Assembly (NCBI RefSeq): GCF_002893625.1
Contig: NZ_PKMZ01000002.1
Location: forward strand, 248,001-312,000
Source of the DNA: Mangrovicella endophytica
Lineage (GTDB): Bacteria > Pseudomonadota > Alphaproteobacteria > Rhizobiales > Rhizobiaceae
DNA length: 64,000 nt
Reading direction: 5' to 3'
In this document: piece by piece, positions 29,555-38,585 of the stretch
Position numbering within the stretch: position 1 is the first letter of the stretch
How the letters are laid out: the number at the start of each line of letters is the position of its first letter
The notes under the pieces: model-generated
The model's input: only the letters and a program-made list of their open reading frames with translations
The model's database searches: none
Told to the model about the DNA's origin: nothing
Translations under genes and position numbers: made by a program

Positions 29555-29556
29555 AG

Positions 29557-29919
29557 ATGGCAGGGGCGGCAAGCGAGGCGGTGGAGCGGATCGGTTTCGA
29601 CGACTTCCTGAAGGTGGATATCCGCGTCGGCACAATCGTCGAAGCTGAACCCTTTCCGGAGGCTCGCAAGCCCGCCATCAAGCTGCGCATCGATTTCGGC
29701 GCACCGATCGGTATCAAGCGATCCTCGGCGCAGATCACGGTGCACTACAGGCCTGAGGACCTCGTCGGTCGTCAGGTGATCGCGGTGGTGAACTTCCCGC
29801 CGCGCCAGATCGGGCCAGTGATGTCCGAGGTGCTGACGCTCGGCGTTCCGGATGAGCGCGGCGAGGTGGTGCTGCTCGCGCCGTCCCAGAACGTTCCAAA
29901 CGGTGGACGGATGTTCTGA
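29557..29919 (+). CDS. csaA: CsaA-type tRNA-binding protein
   Basis: This 120-residue protein consists of one tRNA-binding (EMAP/Trbp111-like) OB-fold. The core reads [21 protein letters not shown], then [29 protein letters not shown] and [10 protein letters not shown]. CsaA is thought to act as a chaperone or tRNA-structure binder. The ATG at 29557 is chosen since GAAGGA lies 6 bases upstream; a TTG six bases earlier is the alternative. It closes the YbjN-proC-csaA unit. Confidence 0.93.
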   Translation: MAGAASEAVERIGFDDFLKVDIRVGTIVEAEPFPEARKPAIKLRIDFGAPIGIKRSSAQITVHYRPEDLVGRQVIAVVNFPPRQIGPVMSEVLTLGVPDERGEVVLLAPSQNVPNGGRMF

Positions 29920-29970
29920 GCGCCTGAGCTGGGCGTGGCCATCGGCCATTGATGGTCGACAGCCGACGGG

Positions 29971-31371
29971 TCAGGCCGGCACGCGCACCACGGCGCGAAG
30001 GCCACCGAGGGGGCTTTCGGAAAGAAGGATGTCGCCGCCGTGGCTGCGGGCGATGTCGCGGGCGATCGACAGACCCAGCCCGGTTCCGCCCGCATCAATG
30101 TTGCGCGCCGTATCGAGCCGCACAAATGGCTTGAAGACCTCCTCGCGATGCTTGGCAGCAATACCAGGCCCGTCATCCTCAACGCTGACGGTCAGCCAGC
30201 GGCCCTCATGACGGGCCATGATGCGCAGCCGCGCCGCATGCCGCATCGCGTTTGACACGAGGTTGGTCAGAAGCCGGGTGAAGGAGTCCGGCCTCACGGT
30301 GATCCGCGGGTCGCCTGAGAAGCTCGTCTCGATCCGCTTCCCTTTCAGCTGCGCCTCGGTCTCGAAACGGGTCAGCAGGCGCTCCAGGTCGAGTTCGCCG
30401 ACGTCCTCCGCTGCCTCGCCCTTGGCGAAGGCGAGATAGCCTTCGAGCATGCGCTGCATCTCGTCGACGTCTTCGTTCAGCTCCTTCTGGTCCTCGCCGT
30501 CGCCCAGCAACGCGAGCTGAAGGCGGAAGCGGGTGAGGATGGTGCGCAGGTCGTGGCTGACGCCGGCGAGCATGGCGGTGCGCTGCTCGATCTGGCGCTC
30601 GATGCGGTCACGCATCTGAATGAAGGCGAGCGAGGCACGCCGCACCTCCGAGGCGCCGCGTGGGCGGAAGTCCGGCGGCATCGGCTGGCCGCGACCAAAG
30701 CCTTCGGCGGCCGCCGCTAGCGCCTGGATCGGGCGGATCTGATTGCGCAGGAAGAGAATGGCTATGGCCAGAAGCACCAGCGACGTGCCCACCATCCAGA
30801 CGAGGAAGATGTGGGTGTTCGACGCATAGGCGGAGTTTCTCCGGGCGAGCACCCGCAGCACCCGATCATCCAGCTGGATGCGGATTTCGACGATCTTGGA
30901 ATTGCCGACCGTGTCGATCCAGAAGGGGCGCTTGATCTGCCGGGTGATCTCGTCGCCGAGGATCCCGTCGAGGATGTTGAAGAAGGGGCGTGGCGCCGCC
31001 TGTGGTAAAGGCTCGGGCGGCAGGACGCTGACATTCAGGTCCAGCGTGTCGCGCGCGATGGCGGTAATGGTCGCGTAGCTCGGATCCTGCGGATAGGCGT
31101 CAATCAGTTCGATCACCGCCGCAATGTCCTGCACGACGGCCGCCGACAGGCGTTGCGTAACGAGCTGCCAGTGCCGCTCCATGAAGACGAAGGCGACCAC
31201 CGACTGCAGCAGCACCATCGGCGCGATGATGATGATCAGCGAGCGGGCATACAGCCCCTTCGGCAGCCAGCGCGTGGCGACGCGCGGCAGCGGGCGCAGC
31301 GGACCCTGGAAGAGGTTCAGCCGTGGCCAGCGCTGCGGGATGCCGGCGCGCAGCCTGTCGATGAGCGTCAC
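29971..31371 (-). CDS. EnvZ-like sensor histidine kinase
   Basis: This 466-residue inner membrane kinase has a first membrane segment near residues 45-65, a periplasmic domain, a second segment near 185-205, a HAMP domain, and HisKA plus HATPase domains. The H-box is SHDLRTILTR, lacking the usual Pro after RT, a variant common in alphaproteobacterial EnvZ-like proteins. The N-box is NLVSNAMRHA, and the G boxes are DDGPGI and GTGLGLSI. It lies 12 bases downstream of its presumed partner response regulator on the same strand. The signal is unknown. Confidence 0.95.
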   Translation of the reverse strand: MTLIDRLRAGIPQRWPRLNLFQGPLRPLPRVATRWLPKGLYARSLIIIIAPMVLLQSVVAFVFMERHWQLVTQRLSAAVVQDIAAVIELIDAYPQDPSYATITAIARDTLDLNVSVLPPEPLPQAAPRPFFNILDGILGDEITRQIKRPFWIDTVGNSKIVEIRIQLDDRVLRVLARRNSAYASNTHIFLVWMVGTSLVLLAIAILFLRNQIRPIQALAAAAEGFGRGQPMPPDFRPRGASEVRRASLAFIQMRDRIERQIEQRTAMLAGVSHDLRTILTRFRLQLALLGDGEDQKELNEDVDEMQRMLEGYLAFAKGEAAEDVGELDLERLLTRFETEAQLKGKRIETSFSGDPRITVRPDSFTRLLTNLVSNAMRHAARLRIMARHEGRWLTVSVEDDGPGIAAKHREEVFKPFVRLDTARNIDAGGTGLGLSIARDIARSHGGDILLSESPLGGLRAVVRVPA

Positions 31372-31383
31372 GGCCGCGAGCCG

Positions 31384-32109
31384 TCAGTCGACATTGAGGC
31401 GGTAGCCGATGCCGCGCACCGTCTGCAGCCACAGCGGGTTGGCGGGATCGCCCTCGATCTTGCGCCGAAGGCGGTTGATCTGCACGTCGACGGTGCGCTC
31501 GCCGACCTCGCCCTCGCCGTTGAGGAGGTCGAGGCGCGGAATAGTCTGGCCGGCCTTGGCGGCGAACTGCGCCATGATCTCCTGTTCGCGCTCGGTGAGG
31601 CGGATGATGTCGGCGCCGCGGCGCAGCTCCCGGCGTGAAAAGGAGAAGGTAAAGGGCCCGAAGCGCACATGCTCGACCTTGGGCGTCGTCGGCTGCCCGC
31701 CACGCTTCAGGATCGCGACGATGCGCAGCAGCAACTCGCGCGGATCGAAGGGCTTGGCGAGATAGTCGTCGGCGCCGGCCTCGAGCCCGGCGATCCGGTC
31801 CTCGGTTTCGGCTCTGGCGGTCAGCATCAGCACCGGCGCCTCGCGCTCGGCCCGGAACGAGCGCACCAGCTCGATGCCGCTCTCGCCCGGCATCATGACG
31901 TCGACGACGAGGAGGTCGAACTCGAGGCCGCGCAAGATCTTGCGTGCCTCCGCCGCATCGGCGGCCGTCGAGACCCTAAAGCCCCTGTCGGAGAGGAAGC
32001 GGGACAGTAGCGAGCGGATGCGGCGGTCGTCGTCAACGACGAGGAGGTGAGGGGAGTCGTCGCCCGGCCGCGACGCCGCGCCATCGAGCAGTGCTTCAAC
32101 CTCGCTCAT
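31384..32109 (-). CDS. petR: OmpR-family response regulator, PetR-like
   Basis: This 241-residue regulator has a receiver domain (LLVVDDDRRIRSLLS; phospho-acceptor Asp in LLVVDVMMPGESG; Lys in YLAKPFDPREL) and an OmpR winged-helix output (LTEREQEIMAQF, GERTVDVQINRLRRKI, TVRGIGYRL). I chose the ATG at 32109 because GAGGA lies 8 bases upstream. The order MarR-OmpR matches petP-petR of Rhodobacter, where PetR is linked to cytochrome bc1 expression; the symbol is transferred on this basis and is tentative. It overlaps the MarR gene and precedes the kinase. Confidence 0.9.
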   Translation of the reverse strand: MSEVEALLDGAASRPGDDSPHLLVVDDDRRIRSLLSRFLSDRGFRVSTAADAAEARKILRGLEFDLLVVDVMMPGESGIELVRSFRAEREAPVLMLTARAETEDRIAGLEAGADDYLAKPFDPRELLLRIVAILKRGGQPTTPKVEHVRFGPFTFSFSRRELRRGADIIRLTEREQEIMAQFAAKAGQTIPRLDLLNGEGEVGERTVDVQINRLRRKIEGDPANPLWLQTVRGIGYRLNVD

Positions 32110-32653
32110 TGACGCCATCCTCTTCGATGCCCTGGCGTTCGAACCATTCGCGGGTGCTGCGGCGATCGTTGCCCATCTGCCGCAGGAACTCCGTCACCGA
32201 AACATACGGGCCCTGCGTTGCCGCCGCCAGCGCCTGGTCGATGCGGCGGACCTGCGCATGCGAAAGGTCAAGCGCCAGCTTCCGTCCCCTCTCCGTCGGG
32301 TAAAGGCGACGCTGCCGCTTGTCCTCCGCTCCGGGCATCACACGCACGAAGCCGCCGTCAACGAGTTGGCGCAGCACCCGCGAGAGCGACTGCTTGGTGA
32401 TCTGCAGGAGGTCTAGGATGTCGGCAATCGTCATGCCGGGACTGCGGTTGACGAAGTGGAGGATGCGGTGGTGCGCGCGGCCGAAGCCATAGGTCTCCAG
32501 GATCGAGTCCGCGTCGGCTGTAAACTCGCGATAGGCGAAGAACATGAGTTCGATCATGCGGAAGTCGATCTCGCCGCGGGTCGGCAGCGGCGTGGAGACG
32601 ATCGTCTTGGTATCGTCTCCCTCATGATCAGGCGGCACGCGGAGATCCATCAA
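32096..32653 (-). CDS. petP: MarR-family transcriptional regulator, PetP-like
   Basis: This 185-residue MarR protein has the winged-helix core THE/ADILDLLQITKQSLSRVLRQL, then GFVRVMPGAEDKRQRRLYPTERG, the wing. The N-terminal helix FFAYREFTADADSIL and YGFGRAHHRILHF are typical of the PetP group. It overlaps the start of the OmpR-type regulator by 14 bases, so the MarR-OmpR-EnvZ genes form one unit, and it is divergent from ilvE. The symbol rests on the petP-petR gene order known in Rhodobacter and is tentative. Confidence 0.85.
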   Translation of the reverse strand: MMDLRVPPDHEGDDTKTIVSTPLPTRGEIDFRMIELMFFAYREFTADADSILETYGFGRAHHRILHFVNRSPGMTIADILDLLQITKQSLSRVLRQLVDGGFVRVMPGAEDKRQRRLYPTERGRKLALDLSHAQVRRIDQALAAATQGPYVSVTEFLRQMGNDRRSTREWFERQGIEEDGVNERG

Positions 32654-32937
32654 AATAGGTCAGCACCATTGACGTAATTTCCCTCTATTGTTACACCTCC
32701 GAGCCGCAGGAGGAACAGTCTGTCGGCATTCGCATCGTTCCCGAGCGCTCGGCCGTGATCTACGGTCGGTGCCGCGATGCACTGTCTTATCCGCTGCTCC
32801 AATCCGGCGACGCCTAGAAGCCGCATCGGCGCGGCGACGGCGTCGGATCACCCGACCGGTCGCATGATGCGGCAGGCCGAGCGTCTGCTCTGTATCGTCA
32901 TCTGTCAGGGAGGGCGCCGTCCGGGCGCTGAAGCAGC

Positions 32938-33828
32938 ATGAGCAACGTTCCATTCGATCAACTCGACGGCTGGATCTGGTTCAACGGCGAGTTCGTGCCG
33001 TGGAAGGACGCCAAGATCCACGTTCTGACCCACGGGCTCCACTACGCAAGCTCGGTGTTCGAGGGTGAGCGGGCCTATGGTGGAACGATCTTCAAGCTGC
33101 GCGAGCACACCGAGCGCCTGATCGAGTCCGGCCGGATCCTCGGCTTCCAGGTTCCCTATTCGGTCGATGAGATCGACGCCGCCTGCAACGAGCTCCTCCA
33201 CCGCCAAGGCTTTACCGACGCTTATGTCCGGCCGATCGCCTGGCGCGGCAGCGAGATGATGGGCGTCGCAGCGCAGAAGAACCGCATCAACGTCGCGATC
33301 GCGATCTGGCAGTGGCCAAGCTACTTCGATCCGGAGCAGCGGATGAAGGGCATCCGCCTCGACCTTGCCGAGTACCGCCGTCCCGATCCACGCACCGCGC
33401 CATCCAAGGCGAAGGCCAGCGGCCTCTACATGATCTGCACCATCTCCAAACACGCGGCCGAGGCGAAGGGATATGCCGACGCTCTGATGCTGGACTGGCG
33501 CGGGCAGGTGGCCGAGGCAACCGGCGCCAACGTCTTCTTCACCAAGAACGGCGTCATTCACACGCCGACGCCGGACTGCTTCCTCGACGGCATCACCCGT
33601 CGCACGGTGATCGAGCTCGCCAAGCGGCGCGGCTATGAGGTCAATGTGCGTCCGATCATGCCGGAGGAGCTCGACGGCTTCGAGGAGTGCTTCCTCTGCG
33701 GCACGGCTGCGGAAGTGACGCCGGTGTCGGAGATCGCCCACTGGCGCTTCACGCCGGGCGCGATCACCCGCCAGCTGGTCGAGGACTACATGGCCGAGGT
33801 GCAGCCGAAGCGGATGGCTGCGGAGTAG
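32938..33828 (+). CDS. ilvE: Branched-chain amino acid aminotransferase
   Basis: IlvE transfers the amino group to and from Leu, Ile and Val with PLP. The 296-residue fold-type IV protein starts with WIWFNGEFVPWKDAKIHVL, has HYASSVFEGERAY, YVRPIAWRGSEMMG, the PLP-Lys region SKAKASGLYM, and the C-terminal GTAAEVTPVSEI. It is divergent from the petP-like gene with a 284-bp spacer. A stable hairpin follows it. Confidence 0.96.
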   Translation: MSNVPFDQLDGWIWFNGEFVPWKDAKIHVLTHGLHYASSVFEGERAYGGTIFKLREHTERLIESGRILGFQVPYSVDEIDAACNELLHRQGFTDAYVRPIAWRGSEMMGVAAQKNRINVAIAIWQWPSYFDPEQRMKGIRLDLAEYRRPDPRTAPSKAKASGLYMICTISKHAAEAKGYADALMLDWRGQVAEATGANVFFTKNGVIHTPTPDCFLDGITRRTVIELAKRRGYEVNVRPIMPEELDGFEECFLCGTAAEVTPVSEIAHWRFTPGAITRQLVEDYMAEVQPKRMAAE

Positions 33829-33843
33829 GATTTGATTGCGATG

Positions 33844-33864
33844 GGCCGGCGTCATTCGCCGGCC
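33844..33864 (+). terminator. Hairpin after ilvE without a T tract
   Basis: GGCCGGCG and CGCCGGCC pair perfectly across TCATT, 15 bases after the ilvE stop. There is no T run after it, so it is either a weak terminator or an intercistronic stabilising hairpin before the MBL gene. Confidence 0.5.
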
Positions 33865-33896
33865 TGCCGCCGCCGTCGAGGGCAGGGAGTGCCAGC

Positions 33897-34538
33897 GTGA
33901 CACAGCTCAATGCCGTCATCGTTCCCGTCACGCCGTTCCAGCAGAACTGCTGCCTTCTCTTCGATCAGGAAGAGAAGGTCGGCGTCGTCGTCGATCCCGG
34001 CGGCGACGTCGAGCGCATCCTCGCGGCGGTTGGAAAGTCGGAGCTCACCATCAAGGCGATCTGGCTGACGCACGGCCATATCGACCATGCCGGGGGCGCG
34101 ATGGAGCTGAAGGAGGCGCTCGGCGTGCCGATCCTCGGCCCGCATGTCGATGACGAGCCGCTGCTCGCCAACATCGAACGACAGGCCAGCATGTATGGGT
34201 TGGCCGGCAACTACCGGAACGTCGTGCCCGATCGCTGGCTCTCCGAGGGAGACGTCCTCAAGATCGGCCACCACAGCTTCGAAGTGCTGCACACGCCAGG
34301 CCATGCACCAGGACACGTCGTATTCTACAACAGAGACGCTGCCTTCCTGCATGCCGGCGACGTGCTGTTTTCGGGATCGATCGGCCGCACTGACCTTTTC
34401 GGCGGCGATCATGCGACGTTGATTCGCTCCATCAAGGAGAAGATCCTGCCGCTCGGCGACGAGGTCGGCTTTATCTGCGGCCATGGTCCCGGCAGCCGCA
34501 TCGGCGTCGAACGCCGCACCAATCCGTTCCTGTTGTAG
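33897..34538 (+). CDS. MBL-fold metallohydrolase, glyoxalase II-like
   Basis: This 213-residue protein has the metallo-beta-lactamase fold with the metal motif LTHGHIDHAGG, a later His in HTPGHAPGHVVF, an Asp ligand in HAGDVLFSGSIGRTDL and a final His in ICGHGPGS. The length and SIGRTDL motif match the YcbL/small glyoxalase II-like group, so a thioester such as S-lactoylglutathione or a persulfide is a plausible substrate. The GTG start follows GGGAG. It lies 68 bases downstream of ilvE and may be cotranscribed. Confidence 0.9.
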   Translation: MTQLNAVIVPVTPFQQNCCLLFDQEEKVGVVVDPGGDVERILAAVGKSELTIKAIWLTHGHIDHAGGAMELKEALGVPILGPHVDDEPLLANIERQASMYGLAGNYRNVVPDRWLSEGDVLKIGHHSFEVLHTPGHAPGHVVFYNRDAAFLHAGDVLFSGSIGRTDLFGGDHATLIRSIKEKILPLGDEVGFICGHGPGSRIGVERRTNPFLL

Positions 34539-34774
34539 CCGCAGCTGTCTTCGCGTCGGTCCGCTGCGCGGGCTTTGACGTGCCTGAATCGCCCTGCGGA
34601 CGTTTGCTTCCGCCCGCAGTGCCATTGCGCTAGACTGTGAGTCCGGCGCCGCCCGCGCCGCCCACCCTCCGCTGGGGAAGTAGATTTCATACAGGGCAAC
34701 TGACCATCGATCCGACTGTTCGAGCGAACGCACAAGGAGGGACTGCGGCCGCGCTTGTGACAGGAGGTTTATCG

Positions 34775-35482
34775 ATGAAGCTGTCTGCACCGATCTACCG
34801 GTTGAAGCGTGAAGCGCGATTGTTGTCGCGCTCGCAGGCGATCCCCTTGCATGATGCGCTCGATCGCATCGCCCGCGGCCAAGGGCATTCCGCATGGAGT
34901 TTGCTGGCGGCGAAGCATGCCGAAGCATCGCCAGCCGCGGCGCTGTTCGGCCGACTGGCGCCGGGCGATCTGGTTTTGATCGCCGCGCGCCCAGGTCAGG
35001 GCAAGACGCTGATGGCACTCGAGCTTGCCGTGGAGGCCATGAAGGCGGGCCGGCGCGGCTTCTTCTTCACCCTTGAATATACCTTGGCCGAAATCCTTGA
35101 TCGCCTTCGGGCGATCGGTGCCGAGCCCGGACTCTACGAGGGGCTGTTCGACTACGACTGCTCGGATGCGATCAGTGCCGACCACATCATCGGTGCACTG
35201 ACGTCGCAACCGGCCAGTACCTTGGCGGTCATCGACTACCTGCAATTGCTGGATCAGCGTCGGGACAATCCGCCTTTGGCCGAGCAGGTAAATGCGCTGA
35301 AGGCGTTCGCACAAAGGCGGGGCATCGTGATCGTCTGCCTCTCGCAGATCGATCGAGCCTATGACCCGGCATTGAAGCCGTTCCCCGACCTTCAGGATGT
35401 GCGGCTTCCAAATCCGGCCGATCTCAGCCTTTTCGACAGAGCGTGCTTCCTCAACGCCGGCAGCGTTCGCGTGCACGGCTGA
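34775..35482 (+). CDS. DnaB-like RecA-fold ATPase (stand-alone)
   Basis: This 235-residue protein resembles the C-terminal ATPase domain of replicative helicase DnaB without its N-terminal domain. Walker A is AARPGQGKTLMALE, Walker B is LAVIDYLQLLDQ, and IVIVCLSQIDRAYD matches DnaB motif H3/H4. A 50-residue helical N-terminus (LSRSQAIPLHDALDRIARGQG) precedes it. The ATG follows AGGAGG with a 9-base gap. Its partners and role are unknown; it is not next to replication genes. The alternative reading is a KaiC/RadA-like ATPase. Confidence 0.8.
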   Translation: MKLSAPIYRLKREARLLSRSQAIPLHDALDRIARGQGHSAWSLLAAKHAEASPAAALFGRLAPGDLVLIAARPGQGKTLMALELAVEAMKAGRRGFFFTLEYTLAEILDRLRAIGAEPGLYEGLFDYDCSDAISADHIIGALTSQPASTLAVIDYLQLLDQRRDNPPLAEQVNALKAFAQRRGIVIVCLSQIDRAYDPALKPFPDLQDVRLPNPADLSLFDRACFLNAGSVRVHG

Positions 35483-35536
35483 GGCGAAACGGGACGGGTC
35501 GACGGTGCTCCGTCATCCTTGCTGATTGGACGGGAC

Positions 35537-35565
35537 CCACTCCGCTGCATACTACAGCAGAGTGG
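35537..35565 (+). terminator. Hairpin downstream of the DnaB-like gene
   Basis: CCACTCCGCTG and CAGCAGAGTGG pair with one mismatch across a 7-base loop, 55 bases after the stop. No T tract follows, so termination is uncertain. Confidence 0.4.
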
Positions 35566-35667
35566 ACCATGCACTGGTGCCAGCAAGCAAGACCACGTCG
35601 TTCGGTATCTTAGGCTGCCAGCCGAGGCGGTGCCTGAGGCACCCCGGCGGCTTCGCCGACACCGGCC

Positions 35668-36492
35668 TCAGTCGGCTGCGCAGAAGCGCTGCCGCCCGTC
35701 GCTGTCCGTAAACGTCCCGAGATCGGTAGCGAAGTCGGCATGAGCATCCATGCAGTGCCGAAGCCACTCGCGTGACCAGGGCTGCAGATATCCCGCCGAC
35801 GGACGGGGTTCAGCCGCAGCGGTTCGCAGCGAGTAGTCCGGCTTGATCCGGATGATCCGCGCACCGCCCGTGTTGATGACGTCGATCCCGGACAGTCCGA
35901 TCGGACGGCGGTCGAGCCGTTCGGCCGCGACATCGATAATATGGACGCCGCCGGTCGGGATGGCGGCGATCGGACCGGGTCCAGCCGCCGCACCGCCGAA
36001 GCCATGGTACTCGTAGTCGTCGACCCCGCGATACGTGATGCCGGTCTCGCCCGCACCAGCCCCTCGCAGTTGCTTCTCGGCACGATCCAACAGGCGATCC
36101 TCCACGCTGTCGCGAACATGGAGAACCGAACGTTCGACTTCGAACCTGTACCGTGCCTTCTTCAAGTCGTGAAAGGCCCGCTGGTCGTACCCATCGTACC
36201 CTTCGAAGTCGTCGTAACGCCGGTCGGAAGTGCTGGAACGGACGCTGATTGCGCCGCCATCGTTCCGGCGCATGTGGCTGCCGGCAACGCCGTGCCAGCC
36301 GCGTCCGCTGCCTCGTGCCTGCCACCGGTTGCCACCGGTTCGCCCGATCGTCTGGAATGCGCTGTGGCCGTGGTCCGCCCTGGCACCGTGGTGATTACCG
36401 CCGCCGCGATCTTCGGCAAGGGCGCTGTCCGTGGCCGCCAGGATGGCAACCGTGCAGGCGAGAACGTGCAGAAGTGAGGTTCGAGGCGCCAT
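35668..36492 (-). CDS. Secreted protein with BA14K-like C-terminus
   Basis: This 274-residue protein has a signal peptide (MAPRTSLLHVLACTVAILAA ending ALA-EDR), a His/Gly/Arg-rich region, and an unrecognised middle. The last 40 residues read YLQPWSREWLRHCMDAHADF then TGT-type GTFTDSDGRQRFC, which closely follows the BA14K family pattern (W-x-x-E-W, two Cys, DG before the last Cys). BA14K proteins are rhizobial secreted lectin-like immunoreactive proteins. The two Cys probably form a disulfide. The function of the long N-terminal part is unknown. Confidence 0.7.
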   Translation of the reverse strand: MAPRTSLLHVLACTVAILAATDSALAEDRGGGNHHGARADHGHSAFQTIGRTGGNRWQARGSGRGWHGVAGSHMRRNDGGAISVRSSTSDRRYDDFEGYDGYDQRAFHDLKKARYRFEVERSVLHVRDSVEDRLLDRAEKQLRGAGAGETGITYRGVDDYEYHGFGGAAAGPGPIAAIPTGGVHIIDVAAERLDRRPIGLSGIDVINTGGARIIRIKPDYSLRTAAAEPRPSAGYLQPWSREWLRHCMDAHADFATDLGTFTDSDGRQRFCAAD

Positions 36493-37306
36493 GGCAAAAT
36501 ATCCTTTCGAATTCCTTAACGGATTTCAACAAGGATGCCGAGCATGAAGCGTGCCAGTGTGGTTGTGTCAGCTTGGGACGCGCAACTGACATGGTGATGA
36601 GGTACGTCGTCCGTCGCCGATGTGGCAGCAGTGCTGGCTATGCGTTAGCAGGCACTTCGATCCGGATAACCGTGCGCCGGTGGTGCGGGAGCCGCTGTGG
36701 CAGTCTGAGCGATGCCAAATCGGGACGTCCTATTCGTCCGCGGCAGGCGTGACCATCACGCCAGGAGCGCTGGCTGGCCGCGTGGCGGCGTCGCATGGTC
36801 CAATTACGAGCGCGACGTTGGATCCTTTGCAGCCGGCACGCACCAGAGCAGGTCAAGCTTCAAGAGGGGCAATTTGGATCTCGGAGCAGGAGCCGGCGGG
36901 AGGCCGCTTGCTCAACAGTGCCTACCCGCGACATCACACGCTCGGCAGCTCGCGATGCCTCATCTCGCAGAGCTTGGTCTGTGGGACGGCGTGGCGTCGA
37001 AGGCCAAAACCTGAATGACCTGGCTTGTGATGGCAGCAGAACCCGTTGGCCCGGTCGGCTCTGACAGCGATCCGACTGCCTCCCGACGCACGGTGAGAGC
37101 ATGGCGGCCGCTCCAAAGTCGTGTGAGCTTCTGTCGGTGGCCGGTGCTTCAAGAGCTTTGCGCGGAAGGCTGGCGCTGATCGTCAACGCGCCACCGCGGC
37201 AGTTTGCGGTCGATGTGCAAAACCCGCCGCGGCGAAGCCGGGCGGGGTCGCGTCATCGTAAGACCGGTGTGGTCAGCCCGCCTAGCCTAGGCCAGGCAAA
37301 GCGAAA
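36493..37306. other. Long intergenic region, no gene recognised
   Basis: This 814-bp stretch holds several short overlapping open frames on both strands, none with a recognisable domain, signal peptide or convincing ribosome binding site. Its composition is less GC-biased than the coding DNA around it. It may contain decayed coding sequence or an RNA, but I see no supported feature. Confidence 0.45.
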
Positions 37307-37522
37307 TCAGTCAGCGGTCTGGAGATTGACGGCCTTCGGGCCCTTGCCGCGCTTGTCCGGCTCGGTGTCATAGGAGACCTTCTGGTTCTCCTGCAGGCCG
37401 GGAAGGCCCGACGCCTGGACGGCCGAGATGTGGACGAAGATGTCCGCACCGCCGTTGTCCGGCTTGATGAAACCGAAACCCTTCTCGGTGTTGAAGAATT
37501 TGACCGTGCCGGTCTGCGCCAT
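37307..37522 (-). CDS. Cold-shock protein, CspA family
   Basis: This 71-residue single cold-shock domain has both RNA-binding motifs: GTVKFFNTEKGFGFI (RNP1 region KGFGFI) and DIFVHISAV (RNP2). It binds single-stranded nucleic acid as an RNA chaperone. It is one of two csp genes in the window. A 300-bp AT-richer region upstream, starting CAATTATC-like, could include a long 5' leader, as in many csp genes, although no structure was established. Confidence 0.96.
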   Translation of the reverse strand: MAQTGTVKFFNTEKGFGFIKPDNGGADIFVHISAVQASGLPGLQENQKVSYDTEPDKRGKGPKAVNLQTAD

Positions 37523-37822
37523 TATCGGAATCCCTTTTCCTTGGCTATACGTGTCGCCGTCGAGGCGGTGGCAGGCAAGTCTTGATTCAAGGACAGGAAC
37601 CGATACATCGCGATGCCGCTCTCACGAGACCGCCCGAAGGATGCGCCTTCGATACGCAATTCGTCCATCACCTGTGTTCGCGAATTTGCCCGAACATGAA
37701 ATCATTGCTATCACGCGCGTCACTTTGCAAGTAAAACTTTTAGAGGACCTTTCACGTTTCATTTCGGAACAGGCCTCTCGACCGCGCGGCGGCGATCCAC
37801 ACGTAAAGCGCTCCGAGTTTGC

Positions 37823-38446
37823 ATGACGATCCTGATCGCAGGTTTCTCCGCGTTTCCTGGTGCACCGGTCAATCCGACGGAGAGGCTGGTCGAGTCTCTA
37901 TCCGGAACAGCAACTCCGGGTGGCGACACTGTATCGACGGTGGTGCTTCCAGTTTCATGGACCGAAAGCTGGCCGAGGCTGCGGGCAGCGATCGACGTTG
38001 CGAAGCCGGCGGCGGTGCTGCTGTTCGGGCTGTCGTTACGATGCGAGCGCCTGCATATCGAAATGTTGGCGCGCAACCACAGGCAGCTCGGCCGCGCTGA
38101 CGCGAGTGGCGCTTTTCCGTCCGGTCCGGCCGTTCTGGACGGTCCCGAGCAGTTGCCGGTGCGCATCCCGATCGCTGCGACGGCGACTGCTCTGCGCTTG
38201 GCTGGTCTCGATTTTGCCTGGTCGAAAGATGCCGGCACATACCTCTGCAATGATACGCTCTACAGGTTGGCCTTTCATGCCGACGCACTTGGCATCGACC
38301 GGTTCGGCTTCGTCCACTCACCGTTGACCGATGAGCTCGTCGATTCTTACCTAGTGGCCGAGCAGCTGCCATCGCTTGTCCGTACGGTGCCGGAGCACAC
38401 GCTTGCGGCCGCTGCGGCAGCCATCATAGGTGCATGGTGCGACTGA
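37823..38446 (+). CDS. pcp: Pyroglutamyl-peptidase I (C15 family)
   Basis: This 207-residue cysteine peptidase removes N-terminal pyroglutamate. The start ILIAGFSAFPGAPVNPTE matches the family (GF-x-P-F-x-x-x-x-NPS/T). The catalytic Cys lies in AGTYLCNDTLYR near residue 147, the His in GFVHSPL near residue 170, and a Glu in LSLRCERLHIE could be the third residue. The length is typical. It stands alone between a csp gene and secreted-protein genes. Confidence 0.88.
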   Translation: MTILIAGFSAFPGAPVNPTERLVESLSGTATPGGDTVSTVVLPVSWTESWPRLRAAIDVAKPAAVLLFGLSLRCERLHIEMLARNHRQLGRADASGAFPSGPAVLDGPEQLPVRIPIAATATALRLAGLDFAWSKDAGTYLCNDTLYRLAFHADALGIDRFGFVHSPLTDELVDSYLVAEQLPSLVRTVPEHTLAAAAAAIIGAWCD

Positions 38447-38585
38447 GCGCCTTTCACTCTCAGCGCTGAGGACCACGAACTTCGCCGTGGCTCGGCGGCA
38501 GACCCTGCATGGAACAGGCCGGCGCTCAGCCTGTTGACTCCTGAATGGCGCGGCCGGTCCGCGCCTCATCATCGGGAGATATGCC

